This document shows, piece by piece, positions 1-11,490 of a DNA stretch of 64,000 bases. Positions within the stretch are counted from its first letter, which is position 1, and the number at the start of each line of letters is the position of its first letter. This DNA is from Ilyonectria destructans (Eukaryota; Ascomycota; Sordariomycetes; Hypocreales; Nectriaceae). The stretch covers positions 1,984,001-2,048,000 of the forward strand of contig JAHEWK010000013.1 in the NCBI GenBank assembly GCA_020740775.1, given 5' to 3'. Below the pieces are notes generated by a model. The model had not been told where the DNA came from, ran no database searches, and saw only the letters and a list, made by a program, of their open reading frames with translations. Both the position numbers and the translations under genes were made by a program.

Positions 1-29
1 AGGCGCTGTCATGCTGATATAGACAAGCT

Positions 30-579
30 CTAACCCAGTCGCGACTCTTCCTCCTCGGCAGCGGCCTCTGCTGCTTCTGCCTGGGCTTGTAGTGCGGGTG
101 CGTGCTCCGTTGGGATGCGAACAAGAGTCTGAGGAAGAGGACCTGTCGCATCTTGGGCGTCGTCGGCAGGAGCGTCGGAGTTCGGTTTCGCAAGCTTGGC
201 TGTTGGTTACGCGTTAGACCATGAAAACGCGTATAGTATGGGAAAGACATACAAGAGGCCATGTTAATGGCACGCAGCACATTATGCCAGTTTCCCATAA
301 CGACCGCAATTGCTACCCAGAGTTAGTCTCTTGACGATGGAAGCCTGTGGCATGCATAGACATGCCTTCAGTCCCGTCTGACAGAGTTGACAGCTTCTTC
401 TCCAAAGCCTCCATCTGTCCCGCGACTGCAGCACTCAAATCCCGGAGTTCTCTCAAGCTCTCCAGTTCGGCCTTCTTCTCCTCGATGCGCGCGAGCAACG
501 CCGGTGACTGTCCCGTTGATGAGGTCGAAGCGCTCGGCGCGCGCATATGGGACGAGAGGGATCGCGTATGGTAAGACAT
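30..579 (-). CDS. DAD2: DASH/Dam1 complex subunit Dad2
   Basis: Outer-kinetochore DASH/Dam1 complex subunit, which couples kinetochores to spindle microtubules in fungi. Exons 579-366, 312-253 and 199-30 join in phase to 147 aa, a normal Dad2 length. After a Ser/Thr-rich start comes a coiled coil (ARIEEKKAELESLRELRDLS, about residues 31-50). The family signature GNWHNVLRAINMAS follows across exon 2, and the tail is Ala/Glu-rich. The start at 579 (MSYHTRS) was preferred because the seven upstream in-frame codons look non-coding. Intron 1 begins with GC rather than GT: the only in-phase join is after CTGAAG, giving GTE-AIAVV. Intron 2 is an ordinary GT-AG. The gene is divergent from SGO1, with 329 bp between the two starts. 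Identification is confident from the conserved core; the GC donor is inferred from phase and family alignment. Confidence 0.9.
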
Positions 580-908
580 GTCGGGCTGGTTGGTTCGCAA
601 TTCAGCGTTTATTGCAAAATAGTTCCCGGCTCTCGAGCTCGTAGCCGTGGAATATCGCGTTCGGGTGGTGGGGTTGAACGTGGGGTTGATCCGTGAGGAG
701 GCGGTACCCCGGCAACGAGAGGCCCAAGCGACTATTTTGCGCTACTCCCAAAACAGACGATAGTAAATAATGACACAACCAAAAATTCCCACTTTCAGAC
801 CGTCTGTTACCAACCACTCCGTGACTCGACCGGCGCACTTGCGACCTTCATCTACTGCTCCACAGCAAAACACCAAGTTGAATAGCCGATACTTCTGCAT
901 TATGAGCT
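580..908. promoter_or_regulatory. Shared divergent promoter region DAD2/SGO1
   Basis: This 329 bp stretch separates the start codons of two divergently transcribed chromosome-segregation genes, so it must hold both promoters and both 5' leaders. I see no long ORF of its own and no clear named operator. A bidirectional cell-cycle promoter is an inference from the arrangement only. Confidence 0.5.
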
Positions 909-2988
909 ATGGCTAGGCTGAACGAACCCCCAGTGTCTACGGACAGCCTTGAAACGCGTAAGTATTCACATGCTTCCCCCCCCAACTCCCCGACACAACA
1001 CTGACCGCGAGCCACGATGCAGTCCGCAAGAAGCTACTACGCCAAAACCGAGATCTTGCCAAATCAAACAACGTGCGAGCGCTCCGAATCCGTGAGCTTG
1101 AGAATGATTGTGCCTGCATGCTCTCTGAGAACCTCGAACTGCGCAGTCGCATACTCGAACTCGAGAGAGAGCTCGAGGACAACGACACGCGCAGAATTGC
1201 CGACCATGCGTTGGCAATCAAGGAGAAACTGGAGTCGCAGCTGACGGAATGGGGCATTCTCCTTGCCGGCCTGGGTCTGGAGCCGCCTATGAAGCGACAC
1301 TCTCCCCAGGTTCGAAGGACCGCGAAGCCCAGATTGAGCTTCAGCTCGGCTCGACCCAGTCCTTCTCAGAGACGATTGCGAGATATCGCCCGAGACATTG
1401 AAGAATTGGGACATATCTCAGAGACCAAGTCTCACCCAAGGATGTCGATGAAGTATGTTATTACTCTCGACTGAGAAAATAAGTTAAATGCTAACAACTT
1501 CAAAGCCCCGAACAGATTTTGGCTCTTCGATCCGAGGCAGATTCCGCCGACTCTCCAGAGCTTGGCCCGCCTCCCATGTCTCAATTCATCGATGAAGACC
1601 CCGTTAAAGTCGATTCCCCCAGTCGACCCAATCCCGCACCTCCCCAAGAGAGTCCCATGGCCAAGATGGAGCCACCAGTCACCTTCGAGTCTCCCTGCAG
1701 TATCAAGATGGTGGAAAGATCCCCCTCACCTTTGAAGAAGATGGAACTCCCAGCGCCGTCCCGGGAGACCAAGCCAGAACAACCTGCCCTCCCGGATATC
1801 CCAGCACCCCAGCCTGCAAAGGCCGGTTCGAAACGAAAGCTTGCCGCTAGAGACGACATGGTAACCGCCAAGCCGCCCAGAGCCAACAACGAAAACGAGC
1901 CGCCCAGAACTTTGGCCGACAAACCATCGATCCGTGAGAAGGCTGGAGGCAGGACCCTGAAGGAACTTGCCAGCATGAGAAAGGACGCCCGCGGGAAAAC
2001 AAACACGGCCACTACTGCGAGGAAACCCCTTGCCGCGAAGAGCACCAACAACGATATCACTTCTCCCAAAAAGACTTCAAAGGCAGTGGTCACTGATGAG
2101 GTTGCGGCAGCCAAGGCCGACCTCGTCAGGTCCAAGGCGTCTCAAGAGCGACCCAAGTCCAAGGCTGTGCATCCAGCTCCCGTTATCATTGAGACCGTTA
2201 TCAACCCCCAACCCACCGCACCCGAAGTGGCGATTGTGCCGTGCGACCTGGGAGCTCCTGTTGTCGAGCTCGCCCTCCTCTCGCCGAGTTCCCCCGAGAC
2301 AGTGACCACCGATGAAGGCCCCCGTGGAGCCACGCCACCGCCCGCGGACATCAATTCCAACCGAGAGCCACCCAGACCGAGCCGAAGAAGTAGAGCAGCT
2401 GTTAGCTACGCGGAACCAAATCTCCGAGACAAGATGCGAAGACCGACCAAGGAACTATACGATGCTGTGGCAGGAGATGGAAGATATGCGCGACGATCCA
2501 GTCAAGTCGAGCCGAATGCCCCTGATTCCGTCAAGATGAAGCGGGAGATTGATCTCGAGGCATCCTGGAGGAAGCTGCCTCCTGCTCCCACACAACTAAA
2601 CGATCAGTCGCATGATAATGTCCCAGCGAGCCCTTTGGCTGGAAAGGGATTGTCGCCTCTGGAACTTCCCCGATCTGCTGCTAGAGAAAAGGCCCGGCAG
2701 ACGTCGATGCTTGTCACGGAGACGGTCATAGACCAAAATGACGACAAGGAGGTGGGAGATGAGAAGAGGAACGAAGCAGCCAACCCGGATTCTTCCAATG
2801 CGAGCGAGGTCGATATCTACGAGTTTACACCCTCTTCGCCCCAGCCGGAGAAGCAAGCTGTCACAGAAGCGAGGAAGAAGGCAGGTGGTCGAAGGGCATC
2901 CAGGAGAGTCTCGTCTGCGGTTACCAACGAAGACGGCCTCGCAGCCCAGGATCGAGCCTCGTCGAGGCGGCGGAGTATGATGCTGTAA
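909..2988 (+). CDS. SGO1: Shugoshin, centromeric cohesion protector
   Basis: Shugoshin recruits PP2A and protects centromeric cohesin, and takes part in chromosome biorientation. Exons 909-957, 1023-1452 and 1506-2988 give 653 aa. The N-terminus (about residues 17-85) is the family coiled coil, beginning RKKLLRQNRDLAKSNN and followed by Leu/Glu-rich heptads. A long disordered Pro/Ser/Lys-rich middle leads to the basic shugoshin C-terminal motif near residue 450 (RPSRRSRAAVSYAEP, then NLRDKMRRPT). In the family this motif reads phosphorylated histone H2A at pericentromeres. The first exon is only 49 nt and was found by phase: CTC spans the junction and restores ETLRKKLL. Both introns are GT-AG. 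The divergent neighbour DAD2 acts in the same process. Both family domains are visible, so the call is strong. Confidence 0.92.
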
Positions 2989-3361
2989 TGACACACGATG
3001 GCGAAAGCGGAATTGCATAGAGCACTGGGCGTTTTTCGGGAGTGTGTTGCCTTATTAACGCTGATAAGACTTCTTATGGCGATCATTCAGACTGGTTCAA
3101 TGCCCAAGATACCAAAGCGACGGAACTTGTTTTTTCAATGTTTGTATTTACATCTGCTACTTGCTCTTTCTTCAGACACACCACCCAATTGGAAATGTTG
3201 GCATTGCGTCTAGCCAATGATGATTTCTTGGAAAACAAGTGCATCCCCTCTCTTGTAAGGGGAACCCTGCTGTGATTCCTCGGAGGTTTGTGTGGGTATA
3301 GATTTCATGGTTGCATCGCTGAATGTCTCTTTGTAAGATTCCCCTTCCTGCTTCCCTCGTA
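2989..3361. other. Convergent 3' intergenic region SGO1/VPS29
   Basis: This 373 bp stretch between two stop codons of convergent genes should hold both 3' UTRs. It is T-rich on the plus strand just after SGO1. No coding signal or RNA gene is seen. Confidence 0.5.
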
Positions 3362-4080
3362 TCATGACGAGGCAGCCGCGGGTTCCACTGGTTTTGTGTA
3401 TGTCACCTTCTCGACTGCTACGGTCTCATTGCCCTTGTCGTCCTTCCTCAATTGGTAAACATATAGGGTGAGCGAGATACCCTGGACCTAAACACGTAGT
3501 CAGTATCGCCGGTCGGCGTAAATCTACCAGTGAGGTACTTACATCCATCAAACAGAAACTCGGCGTCGGCTCCTCTCCCTCCTTGCTGAACTCGGTCGAG
3601 TACGCTCCCGTGGCACTTCCAGGGTTGACAAAGAACTTGTCCATGTACTCGAAGGCGTCGAAGCGGTGGGTGCCGCCAGAGCAGAGGACGTCCACATCCA
3701 GCTTGTTCGCCTCAGCGAGCAGGAGATCTGGCTCGTTTGAGACCAAGGTGAAGCCTTCGAGGAAGCCGATGCGCATGCCGCCGTGGGTGACGACTTGCGT
3801 CAGCGGGAGGGAGGTGGCCTCGACGTCATAGCGGCCCTTGACGATCTTCAAATCAGGCGCAATCGATCGCAGGTACTCGTACGTGTGCTTGTCGGTCAGG
3901 TTTCCGAGGCACAGCGTCTGGCCGATCTTGCCGGGGGCGAGGAGTTTCTTGAACTGTCGGTGGTGTTAGCTACCCTGAAGCCTGCGGCGGCGATGCGCGG
4001 GAAGGTCGTGCCTTGGCGGGGATGTCCAGCGCCCGATCGGGGATGTGCAAGTCACCAATGACGAGGATAAGGAAAGCCAT
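3362..4080 (-). CDS. VPS29: Retromer subunit Vps29
   Basis: Retromer core subunit for endosome-to-Golgi recycling, with a metallophosphoesterase-like fold. Exons 4080-4012, 3953-3543 and 3487-3362 join in phase 0 at both junctions to 201 aa. The start reads MAFLILVIGDLHIPDRALDI, and the family blocks LCLGNLTDK, THGGMRIGFLEGF, GGTHRFDAFE and FVNPGSATGAY follow. The tail is a short Ala/Ser-rich extension. The first intron (58 bp) starts with GC after CCCGCCAAG; no usable GT donor gives the conserved IPAK-FKKLL join. The second intron (GTAAGT to TTTAG) is standard. One family position usually read as Trp before GGTHRFD is Ser here (LCSGGTHRFD). The gene is divergent from RRP12, with 376 bp between the starts. 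Confidence 0.93.
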
Positions 4081-4456
4081 GATGTTCTCTCTGACGCCGT
4101 GAGAGAAGCAAGGCTGTGGTGAATTCGTGATTTGGATCTTGTAGAGAGACAAGCGGATGAGCTGCCAGCCCCCCTTGAGCTCCACGAGGCTGGAGGGGCA
4201 GGCACCTGGTGGGCAGGTAGGTCCGTGATCGGATACAGCAATACCGCCATACCGGGGATAGCCGGTGTGGCTCAGCGCCCCAGCCACCCGGCCACCCGGC
4301 CACGCTCCAATCGGCAAGCTTATCTTATCAGGCCAGCGGGGTGCGATAAGCAATTTTCAGCGTCCAGCGTAAAAAAATTGGGATTTTACACAAAGCCGGG
4401 GTTCTACTTCACCGAACAATTCTAGGCGCCGCTTTGCGATCGAATTGCTCGACAAG
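4081..4456. promoter_or_regulatory. Shared divergent promoter region VPS29/RRP12
   Basis: This 376 bp stretch lies between the start codons of VPS29 and RRP12. It has an A-tract on the RRP12 side near 4371-4379 and GC-rich short repeats (ccacccggcca) near 4284-4304. No named regulatory site could be assigned with confidence. Confidence 0.4.
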
Positions 4457-7400
4457 ATGGCGACCCCTTCTCTGGCTGAAAAGCTGGATAAGATCAAGTC
4501 CCCTGGTCTTCAGAGCCAGCAACGGGTACGCTTCCATCACTTCCTTGACCGGGTTGCATTTGCTTGAGAAATCGTTCGTGGGCTAACACAGGCAAAATAT
4601 TTAGTATGTCGTCGTTCTGCATGCCGTCGAGTCGACTTTGAAGGACCAGAACACGGCCGCGACCCCGACGGAATACTTTGCCGCGCTCCTCGCGCTCCTC
4701 CAGCAGGCGAACAGCAATGACAACATCAACCTGGAGCTGGCCACGCCAGCCGTCTACCTCCTCGACGTCGTTACGCCCTTTGCCCCGCAGCCTCTCCTCC
4801 GCGCCAAGTTCACCCAGATCCTGACTCTGCTGGCCCCCATACTCCTGTTGCAGGATGCCGAGCCCATGCTGCTGCGATCATCAATCGGATGCCTTGAGTC
4901 ACTGCTTCTCGCTCAGGACTCTGCGTCGTGGGAGCTTGGTGTCACACAGATTGGACCCCGACGTGCGGTTGCTGGACTCTTGAACATGTCCCTGGATCAC
5001 CGACCCAAGGTGCGAAGAAGGTCTCAGGACGCATTGAAGAAGGTCCTGCGAAACCCTCCCCCGAGCCCCTCGCTGGACCACCCCGCTGCCGACATGTGCG
5101 CCCAGACGGCTATGAAGAACCTGGACGACCTGGCTGGCAAGATTGCCCAGTTGCGAAAGGGAAAGAAGTCTTCCGACACTACCCACGAGCCGGCCATGAT
5201 CCACGCTCTGCAACTGGTCAAGACGGTAGCATCCGCGAGCGGCGGATGGCCCAGCAAGAAGATTGAGTCGCTGTGCGAACTGCTGCTCGGAATTGCCAAG
5301 ACCGGAAACGAGTATATGACGATGGCTTCTTTCGAGATCTTCGAAATGATCTTCGAGGGAATGAGCGACGAGCTTTCGTCTGCCAAGCTGCCGCGTCTGA
5401 TGGAGATCATCTCTGAGCTCCGCCCGGCTGCCAACGACACCCAGCTCGTGCCCCCGTGGCTGGCGATTTTGTCGAGAGGATACGATGTTTCGGCTCAGAT
5501 GGAGCCAGAGGAGACCTTCCAGAACATCCCCAACTTGTTCGAAATGATTGCGCAATTCCTCGAGTCACCCTCCGAGAACATTCGAATTTCCGCGTCCGAG
5601 TGTCTGGTTTCCTTCATGGCCAACTGCGTGCCCCGTCAAGTTATCCTCGAGCCTTCCATCTACGACGAGAAAACCCTGGAGAAGATCGCAAAGACAGCCG
5701 AGTCACTGTTGACTGTTCAGTACCAAGCCGCTTGGTTGCAGACCTTCACCGTTTTGGGTGCCATGTTTGATGCCCTGCGATGGAGGGCTTTCCCTATTAT
5801 GCTGAACATCACGAAGACGATTGGCGAAATCCGAGAAAATGGATCTTTCCGCAACAAGAAGGATGCGGATGAGGTGATCGGAAAGGCCATCCGGGCAATG
5901 GGACCCGAGGCCGTCCTTTCGGTTCTCCCCCTGAACCTTGCGAAGCCCGCCAAGGGACAGCCGGGACGAGCCTGGATGTTCCCTATTCTGCGAGATTATA
6001 CCAGCAACACCAACCTGGCCCACTTCAAGAGTGAGATGGTGCCACTCAGTGAACTGATGTTCCAGAAGGTGTTGAACCACGGCCAAGCCGAGAAGACAAT
6101 GGAGCTCAAGATTTACGAGACTGTGGTACAGCAAATCTGGTCCATTCTTCCTGGTTACTGCGATTTGCCTCTGGACTTGACCGAGGCATTTGACCAAGGT
6201 TTCGCGGAAATTCTGGCCAACCTTCTTTACAAGCAGGTCGACCTGCGACTGGATGTCTGCAGAGCCCTCAAGACTATGATCGAATCGAACAAGGCTATCG
6301 CTGAGATCGAGGAGGAGGAGGAGGACCTCGTCCTCCAGAGCCGAGTTAGTCGTGCTGCCGCTAAGAAGAACCTCGAGTTTCTTTCGCAGTACGCTGGCAA
6401 TATGCTCGCCGTCCTGTTCAACGTTTATACCCAGACTCTTCCCCAGAGCCGAGGCCCCATTTTGCAGACCATCAACGTCTTCCTGAGCATCACCCCCAAC
6501 CAGGAGCTTATGGAGACCTTCGACCGTGTGAGCAAGATGCTAGCATCCGAGTTGGAGCAAGCCTCCAAGGAGAGCGAGAAGGATAAGAAAGAGAAGAAGG
6601 AGAAGACACAGAAATCTAAGGATCACATGCCGTCAACAGCACAGACCCTGATGGATCTCGTCATCACCATGTCCGTTTATCTCCCCCGCGAGAGCTTCTC
6701 TGCACTATTCGAGATCGCCGCCGTTATCATCTACAAGCAGGACGAGCCTCAATTGCAGAAGAAGGCATACAAGCTCATCCCTCGCCTGGCGGATTCTGAG
6801 ATCGGCAAAGCTGCACTCCAAGAGAGGAGTGTCGAGTTGCAGAACCTCATCTTTTCCAGCACCGAGAAGGTTTCTGCCCCTGCCCGACGAGAGCGCCTCG
6901 CTGCAATTACAGCCCTCCTCCCCTTCATCCCTGATACTTCCCTTCACTTTATCCCTTCCGTGCTCAGCGAGGTTGTCATATGCTGCAAGGAGAACAACGA
7001 GCGTGCCCGAGAGACGGCATACGAGCTCTTGGTCCAGATGGGACACCGCATGGCTGGCGCCAACGGCGTTCCCATTGACAACACTAAGGTTCCCCATATG
7101 CCCAAGGATGCCCCCGCTGGTACCGCCAACATTGAGGAGTACTTTACAATGGTTAGCGCCGGTCTGGCTGGCAGCACCCCCCATATGATCTCTGCCTCCA
7201 TCACTGCCATTAGCCGGCTGTTGTACGAGTTCCGAGAGGGCCTCAGTGAACAGACCCTCTCTGACCTGGTGCAAACCATGGATCTCTTTCTGACCTCCAA
7301 CAACCGAGAGATCGTCAAGAGCTGCCTGGGCTTCGTCAAGGTCTGTGTCATTGGCCTCCCAGTGGAGCTTATGCTTCCCCGACTGTCTACTCTCGTGCCC

Positions 7401-8306
7401 AACCTCATCGTGTGGAGTCATGAGCACAAGGGCCACTTCAAGGCCAAGGTCAAGCACATCCTGGAGCGCATGGTCCGCCGATTCGGATACGACAACATCC
7501 ACCAGAACTGCCCCGAGGCCGACAAGAAACTAATTGTCAACATCCGCAAGACAAAGGAGCGATCCAAGAAGAAGAAGGATGCCGCAAAGGCAGGCGGTGA
7601 CGACGACAGTGATGATGATGAGGGTCAGGGCAAGCGACAGTTTGAGAACGAGTACGACCAGGCCCTGTACAGCAGTGACTCTGACGGCTCAGACGACGAC
7701 GATGACGAGGACGCACCCAGACAAAATAAGAGGGCTCAGAAGGGAGGCAAGACTTATATCGTCGAGGACGAGGACGAACCCCTTGACTTGCTTGACAAGA
7801 AGGCCCTCGCCAATATCTCCTCTACCAAGCCCATGAAGCTCCGCAAGCCGACCCGCACTAAGGCCAAGGTCGACCTCGACGGCAAGCTCATTCTCGGCAA
7901 GGACGACGACGAGGCCATGGATGTCGATGAGCCCGAGGCCTCGGGAGTGGGCGCCTATGTCGCTGCCCTCAAGGGCAAGGACGTTGCCAAGCGTGGCCGT
8001 GGCGGCAAGCTCAAGTTCTCCAACCGCCGCACCAACGATGACGATGACGACGAGGAGATCGACGACATGAACGCCGACACTGCCGCTGCCGTCAAGAGCA
8101 AGATGAGCCCCCGGGGCAACGGCCGCTTCCGTGGTGGACGTGGCGATGGCTTCCGCGGCGGACGCGGTGGTCGTGGAGGCCGCGGTGGCGGTGCTCGAAG
8201 CGGCAAGGGCGGCATCTCAGCAGGTCGCAAGGGATTGGGCGTTGAGAAGAGGCATGGGCCGTCTATGGGGGGCGTGGGCAAGGGACGGGGCAGAGGGCGC
8301 AACTAG
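4457..8306 (+). CDS. RRP12: Ribosomal RNA-processing protein Rrp12
   Basis: HEAT/ARM-repeat factor needed for nuclear export and maturation of pre-40S and pre-60S particles. A 69-nt first exon (4457-4525, MATPSLAEKLDKIKSPGLQS) joins at 4605 to a single long exon ending at 8306, for 1256 aa, in the usual fungal Rrp12 range. The acceptor at ATATTTAG was chosen over an AG 13 nt earlier because only it keeps phase (QR-YVVVLHAVES). Most of the protein is alpha-helical repeat sequence with the NUC173-type core in the first half. From about residue 1000 the tail becomes Lys-rich, then Asp/Glu-rich (DDDSDDDEG and similar). It ends in an Arg-Gly-Gly stretch around 8140-8200 nt, typical of nucleolar RNA-binding factors. 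No defects are seen. Confidence 0.93.
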
Positions 8307-8777
8307 ATGCCTTGTTTATACCCATTCGATAAATCAGGTTCCGGCAGGTGTTCAAAATTTACAGTCACGTTTAAGTATTCAGGTCAATCAAAGTATACAT
8401 AGATCATTCACAAGCACATTTCACAATCCTTTGCAAGATAGGCCCGCCAGTTCCGGAGGGAATCCTCCGAGCACGATGTGAAATTCGTATCATCTATTCT
8501 ATACAATAGTCCGTCAAACAATCCTTTCCATCCACACTGGGTATCATTCCGTCAAGTCGTTGTCCCATTCAACTGGTTCAAACATGAATCCAGTAAAACA
8601 CGAAGCCTCATAGTTATCATCACATCATCCTCCCCTACTAATACCATTTAAGCGAACATAAGCCGCCAACGCCTTGATGCAGTCCTACACTGTCTGGAGT
8701 GTAATGCTGAGAGGGAAGCGAAAACAAGGACAAGCCACAGGCTCGTAGTACGCAACTGTGCCACGCAGCTCGGGTGA
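8307..8777. other. Convergent 3' intergenic region
   Basis: This 471 bp lies between the RRP12 stop and the stop of the DUF2293 gene. It is AT-rich with short A/T tracts as expected for two 3' UTRs. No coding signal is seen. Confidence 0.5.
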
Positions 8778-11490
8778 TTATTCGAGAACAATAACGTCCT
8801 CAGGGCGATGTGGGTGTAAAGGGTGTCCTCTTCGGGGGTTGAATTGGTTGTCTATTGCTGGGGGCTCATTCCCAGTGTGCCGATACACCGGTTGAACATA
8901 CGGAGGACCCATGGACAGGCGCTCGTTTTGCCGTCTATACACAGTTAGGTTCTCGCTCCAGTTTGGTAGAAACATCACCACGTACACTTCTCTGTATGGT
9001 TCCTGGCGGGGCTCACCCGACACTGGTCGAGGTTCCAATCTCGGTCTCTGAATATAAACAGGGTAGTGACTTCCGTCAAGACCTCGACCATGAACTGGAT
9101 TGTTCGGTGCTCGTTGCTCAATGACAGCAGGATCTGCAAGAATTGGGCGAGATTGACGACCAACTGGCAAGGGACGCGCGCTCGCGATCGGAATGACCTC
9201 GACTCTAGCACTTCCTTGGCTCTCCCTCAAGATCCGCGACCCCTCCTGCCAGGAAACAACACGATGGGGTTCCGGTGCTCTCCGGACCTCATGAATTGGC
9301 TGTCGGAATTCAATAATCTTAGTGGTCCGAGGTAGTGGATGAGCACCGTCTGGATGAGGAGAAACCCGTTCATAGAACCCACCCCGGTCTTCCATAAAGA
9401 TGGGGTTAGACTGGTCTCCTGGTCTTGGGACATTTTCAAAGAGCCTCCGAGTCGGTGCCAGTGCTGGCGGCTGATTAGACTCAGGGGCTCGTCCGTCAGA
9501 GCGATACAAAGGAGAGACAGAAATAGGGTATCCATTGCGAGGGGATACGTATGTCTGTTCATGGGGGACATTTGGCATCTGCCTGTGGTGATCATCATAA
9601 TAGCCAGCCATGGGGTTGGCTCCCGGCATAGGCTGATCCCCAGTCACGCGTCGGTTGGGGAAAATGGGTTTATCCCTCATCATGACCCCTCCTCTCAAGG
9701 GCGAGGGACCTCTTGGGGAATACTGCATGCTGGAACCAACGGGAGAGCCATTCCCGAAGCCCTGACTTCTGGGCGGTACGGTACGGACAAATGACGGTCT
9801 CATAGATTCGGGAGACACTGGTTCGATGGAACGTACCAGCATGTCTTGCAGACGGTTGGCGACCCTAGGGACCGGCTGATGCGAAACTTGACCGCTGGGA
9901 TGAACAGGAGACATTACCTTCTCATGCACTGGAGGCCTTGGACGGGGAGAATACGAGTGTCGCGTAAGGTCCATAGGCTGACCGCCGTAGGATGGTGGTT
10001 GCACAACGTACCCGTTCTCAGTCGGCACAGGCCCTGCATCTTTGGAAATAATCCTAAGCTCCGAAGGGGCGGGGAATTCGTGCGGTGTATACGCGGCAGC
10101 AGGGCCGGGCGCGAGCTGGCGGTGAAGTGGGTAGCTGGGAGGTATGTCCATGGGAGAAGGCTGGGGTTCTGGATCTTGTTCTTCGCGATACCGACGTATT
10201 GCTTCTTGCCAGGCATGGTATCTTTTGAATCCGCGCTGCCCTTTCTTGTCCGAAGGATTCTTACGGTTAGCTTTCTTGACCTTGCCATTTGACTTGGCTG
10301 GAGTTAAGGGTCCGTTGTTGTTATTTGTGGCTCTGGGTGAGCGTCTGCGACCAGGAACAGCTTGGCCGGAGACATTACTCTCAACCCGAGTGGGGACGGC
10401 AGCTTTTGGTGGAGGCTCAATCCCCTCGATGGAGGACTCATCGGTTTCTTGACCGGAATCTTCATCCTCAGAGTCAGAAATTACGACCACTTCCCGGAGA
10501 ATCTCATCCAGCTGGTCTCGACCAGTCTCCTCGTCCCCTCGCCACTTGACGAGGGTGTCCAGGCATAGACCCTCGACGACCTTGCGGGCATTCTGCCAGG
10601 TGGTTTCCCTTAGCAAGGTGTCATATCTGGTGTGGGTATGGCGGATGTGAGCGAGCACTGCAAGCTGAACTCGCCGGGCGAGTGTGATGTCTTCCGAGAG
10701 TCCTACTGGTTTCTCGCCTTTGAAGGTGGTTCCCTAGGGCCATAAATATTCGTCGCCTGTAGGTTTACATTAGGGAGGGAGAACAAACCCGTCTGAACGC
10801 ATGCTCTATAATCATCTGACGATCGGTGTTTGGGACCCGGGGAAACAAATCTCGGATAGCAGCATCTACCTGTGCATCATATTCTTCCTGGGATTTTGGG
10901 ATGGGCTCGGGTGATCGTCCAGATGCTGGCACCACGTAATCCAAGGCTTGTCCAAGAGCGGCTCGTGCTTCGTCGACAATTATTTCCCTGATATGGTGAC
11001 CGATCCGATGAACCTGGTGAGCGAGATGATTCGAGTCGACTTCCTTCGAATTCTTTAATAGCAATGAGGTCAGTAACCATAGGTGTAATGTAGCGAGGAA
11101 GGTTACCACATACCGAGACGATAAAAATCATGGCATCCTTGTCGCGAGACAGCTCTTTACATGCTGTTGTTAGTTCAGGGTTGCCGATGGGAACAAACTC
11201 GAAGCCTGGTGGTGGCGATTTTCTGGTCGTGATCTGGAGGTGGTGAGTGATGCTGATGTGCGAGGCGGTCGAATATCGCTTTATACCTGATACTCAAGCT
11301 TCTTCTTCTTATCTTTGTTTTCGACAAACTCGAAATACGAGTGATGTTTCGTTTTTGGGGCGTCTGGTTTGGCGACAAAGCCTTCGGGCACAGGCGCCTT
11401 GCGATCGTACTGGGACCTTTGGGCTCGCTTGTGCCTCTCCTTTGGGCCGCCCGCCACTGCGGCGGGCACGTTTCGTCTCTCTCTCCCCAT
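8778..11490 (-). CDS. DUF2293 domain protein with disordered tail
   Basis: Fungal protein of unknown function. Exons 11490-11287, 11233-11114, 11052-10789 and 10733-8778 all join in phase 0 to 847 aa. The DUF2293 domain spans about residues 160-250 and crosses the third intron. Its visible blocks are FPRVPNTDRQMIIEHAFRR, VGLSEDITLARRVQLAVLAH and IRHTHTRYDTLL. The N-terminus is Arg/Lys-rich (MGRERRN). After the domain comes an acidic patch (SDSEDEDSGQETDE) and then about 550 residues that are Pro/Arg/Ser-rich, low in hydrophobics and probably disordered. An in-frame ATG at 11505 would add five residues; 11490 was preferred as MGRERR is a more usual opening. The family has no established function that I can name, and the acidic and basic low-complexity parts only hint at a nuclear role. 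Confidence 0.82.

Noticed and set aside
6705..7502. 265-codon minus-strand frame inside RRP12
   Set aside because: Antisense shadow of a conserved exon caused by codon bias.
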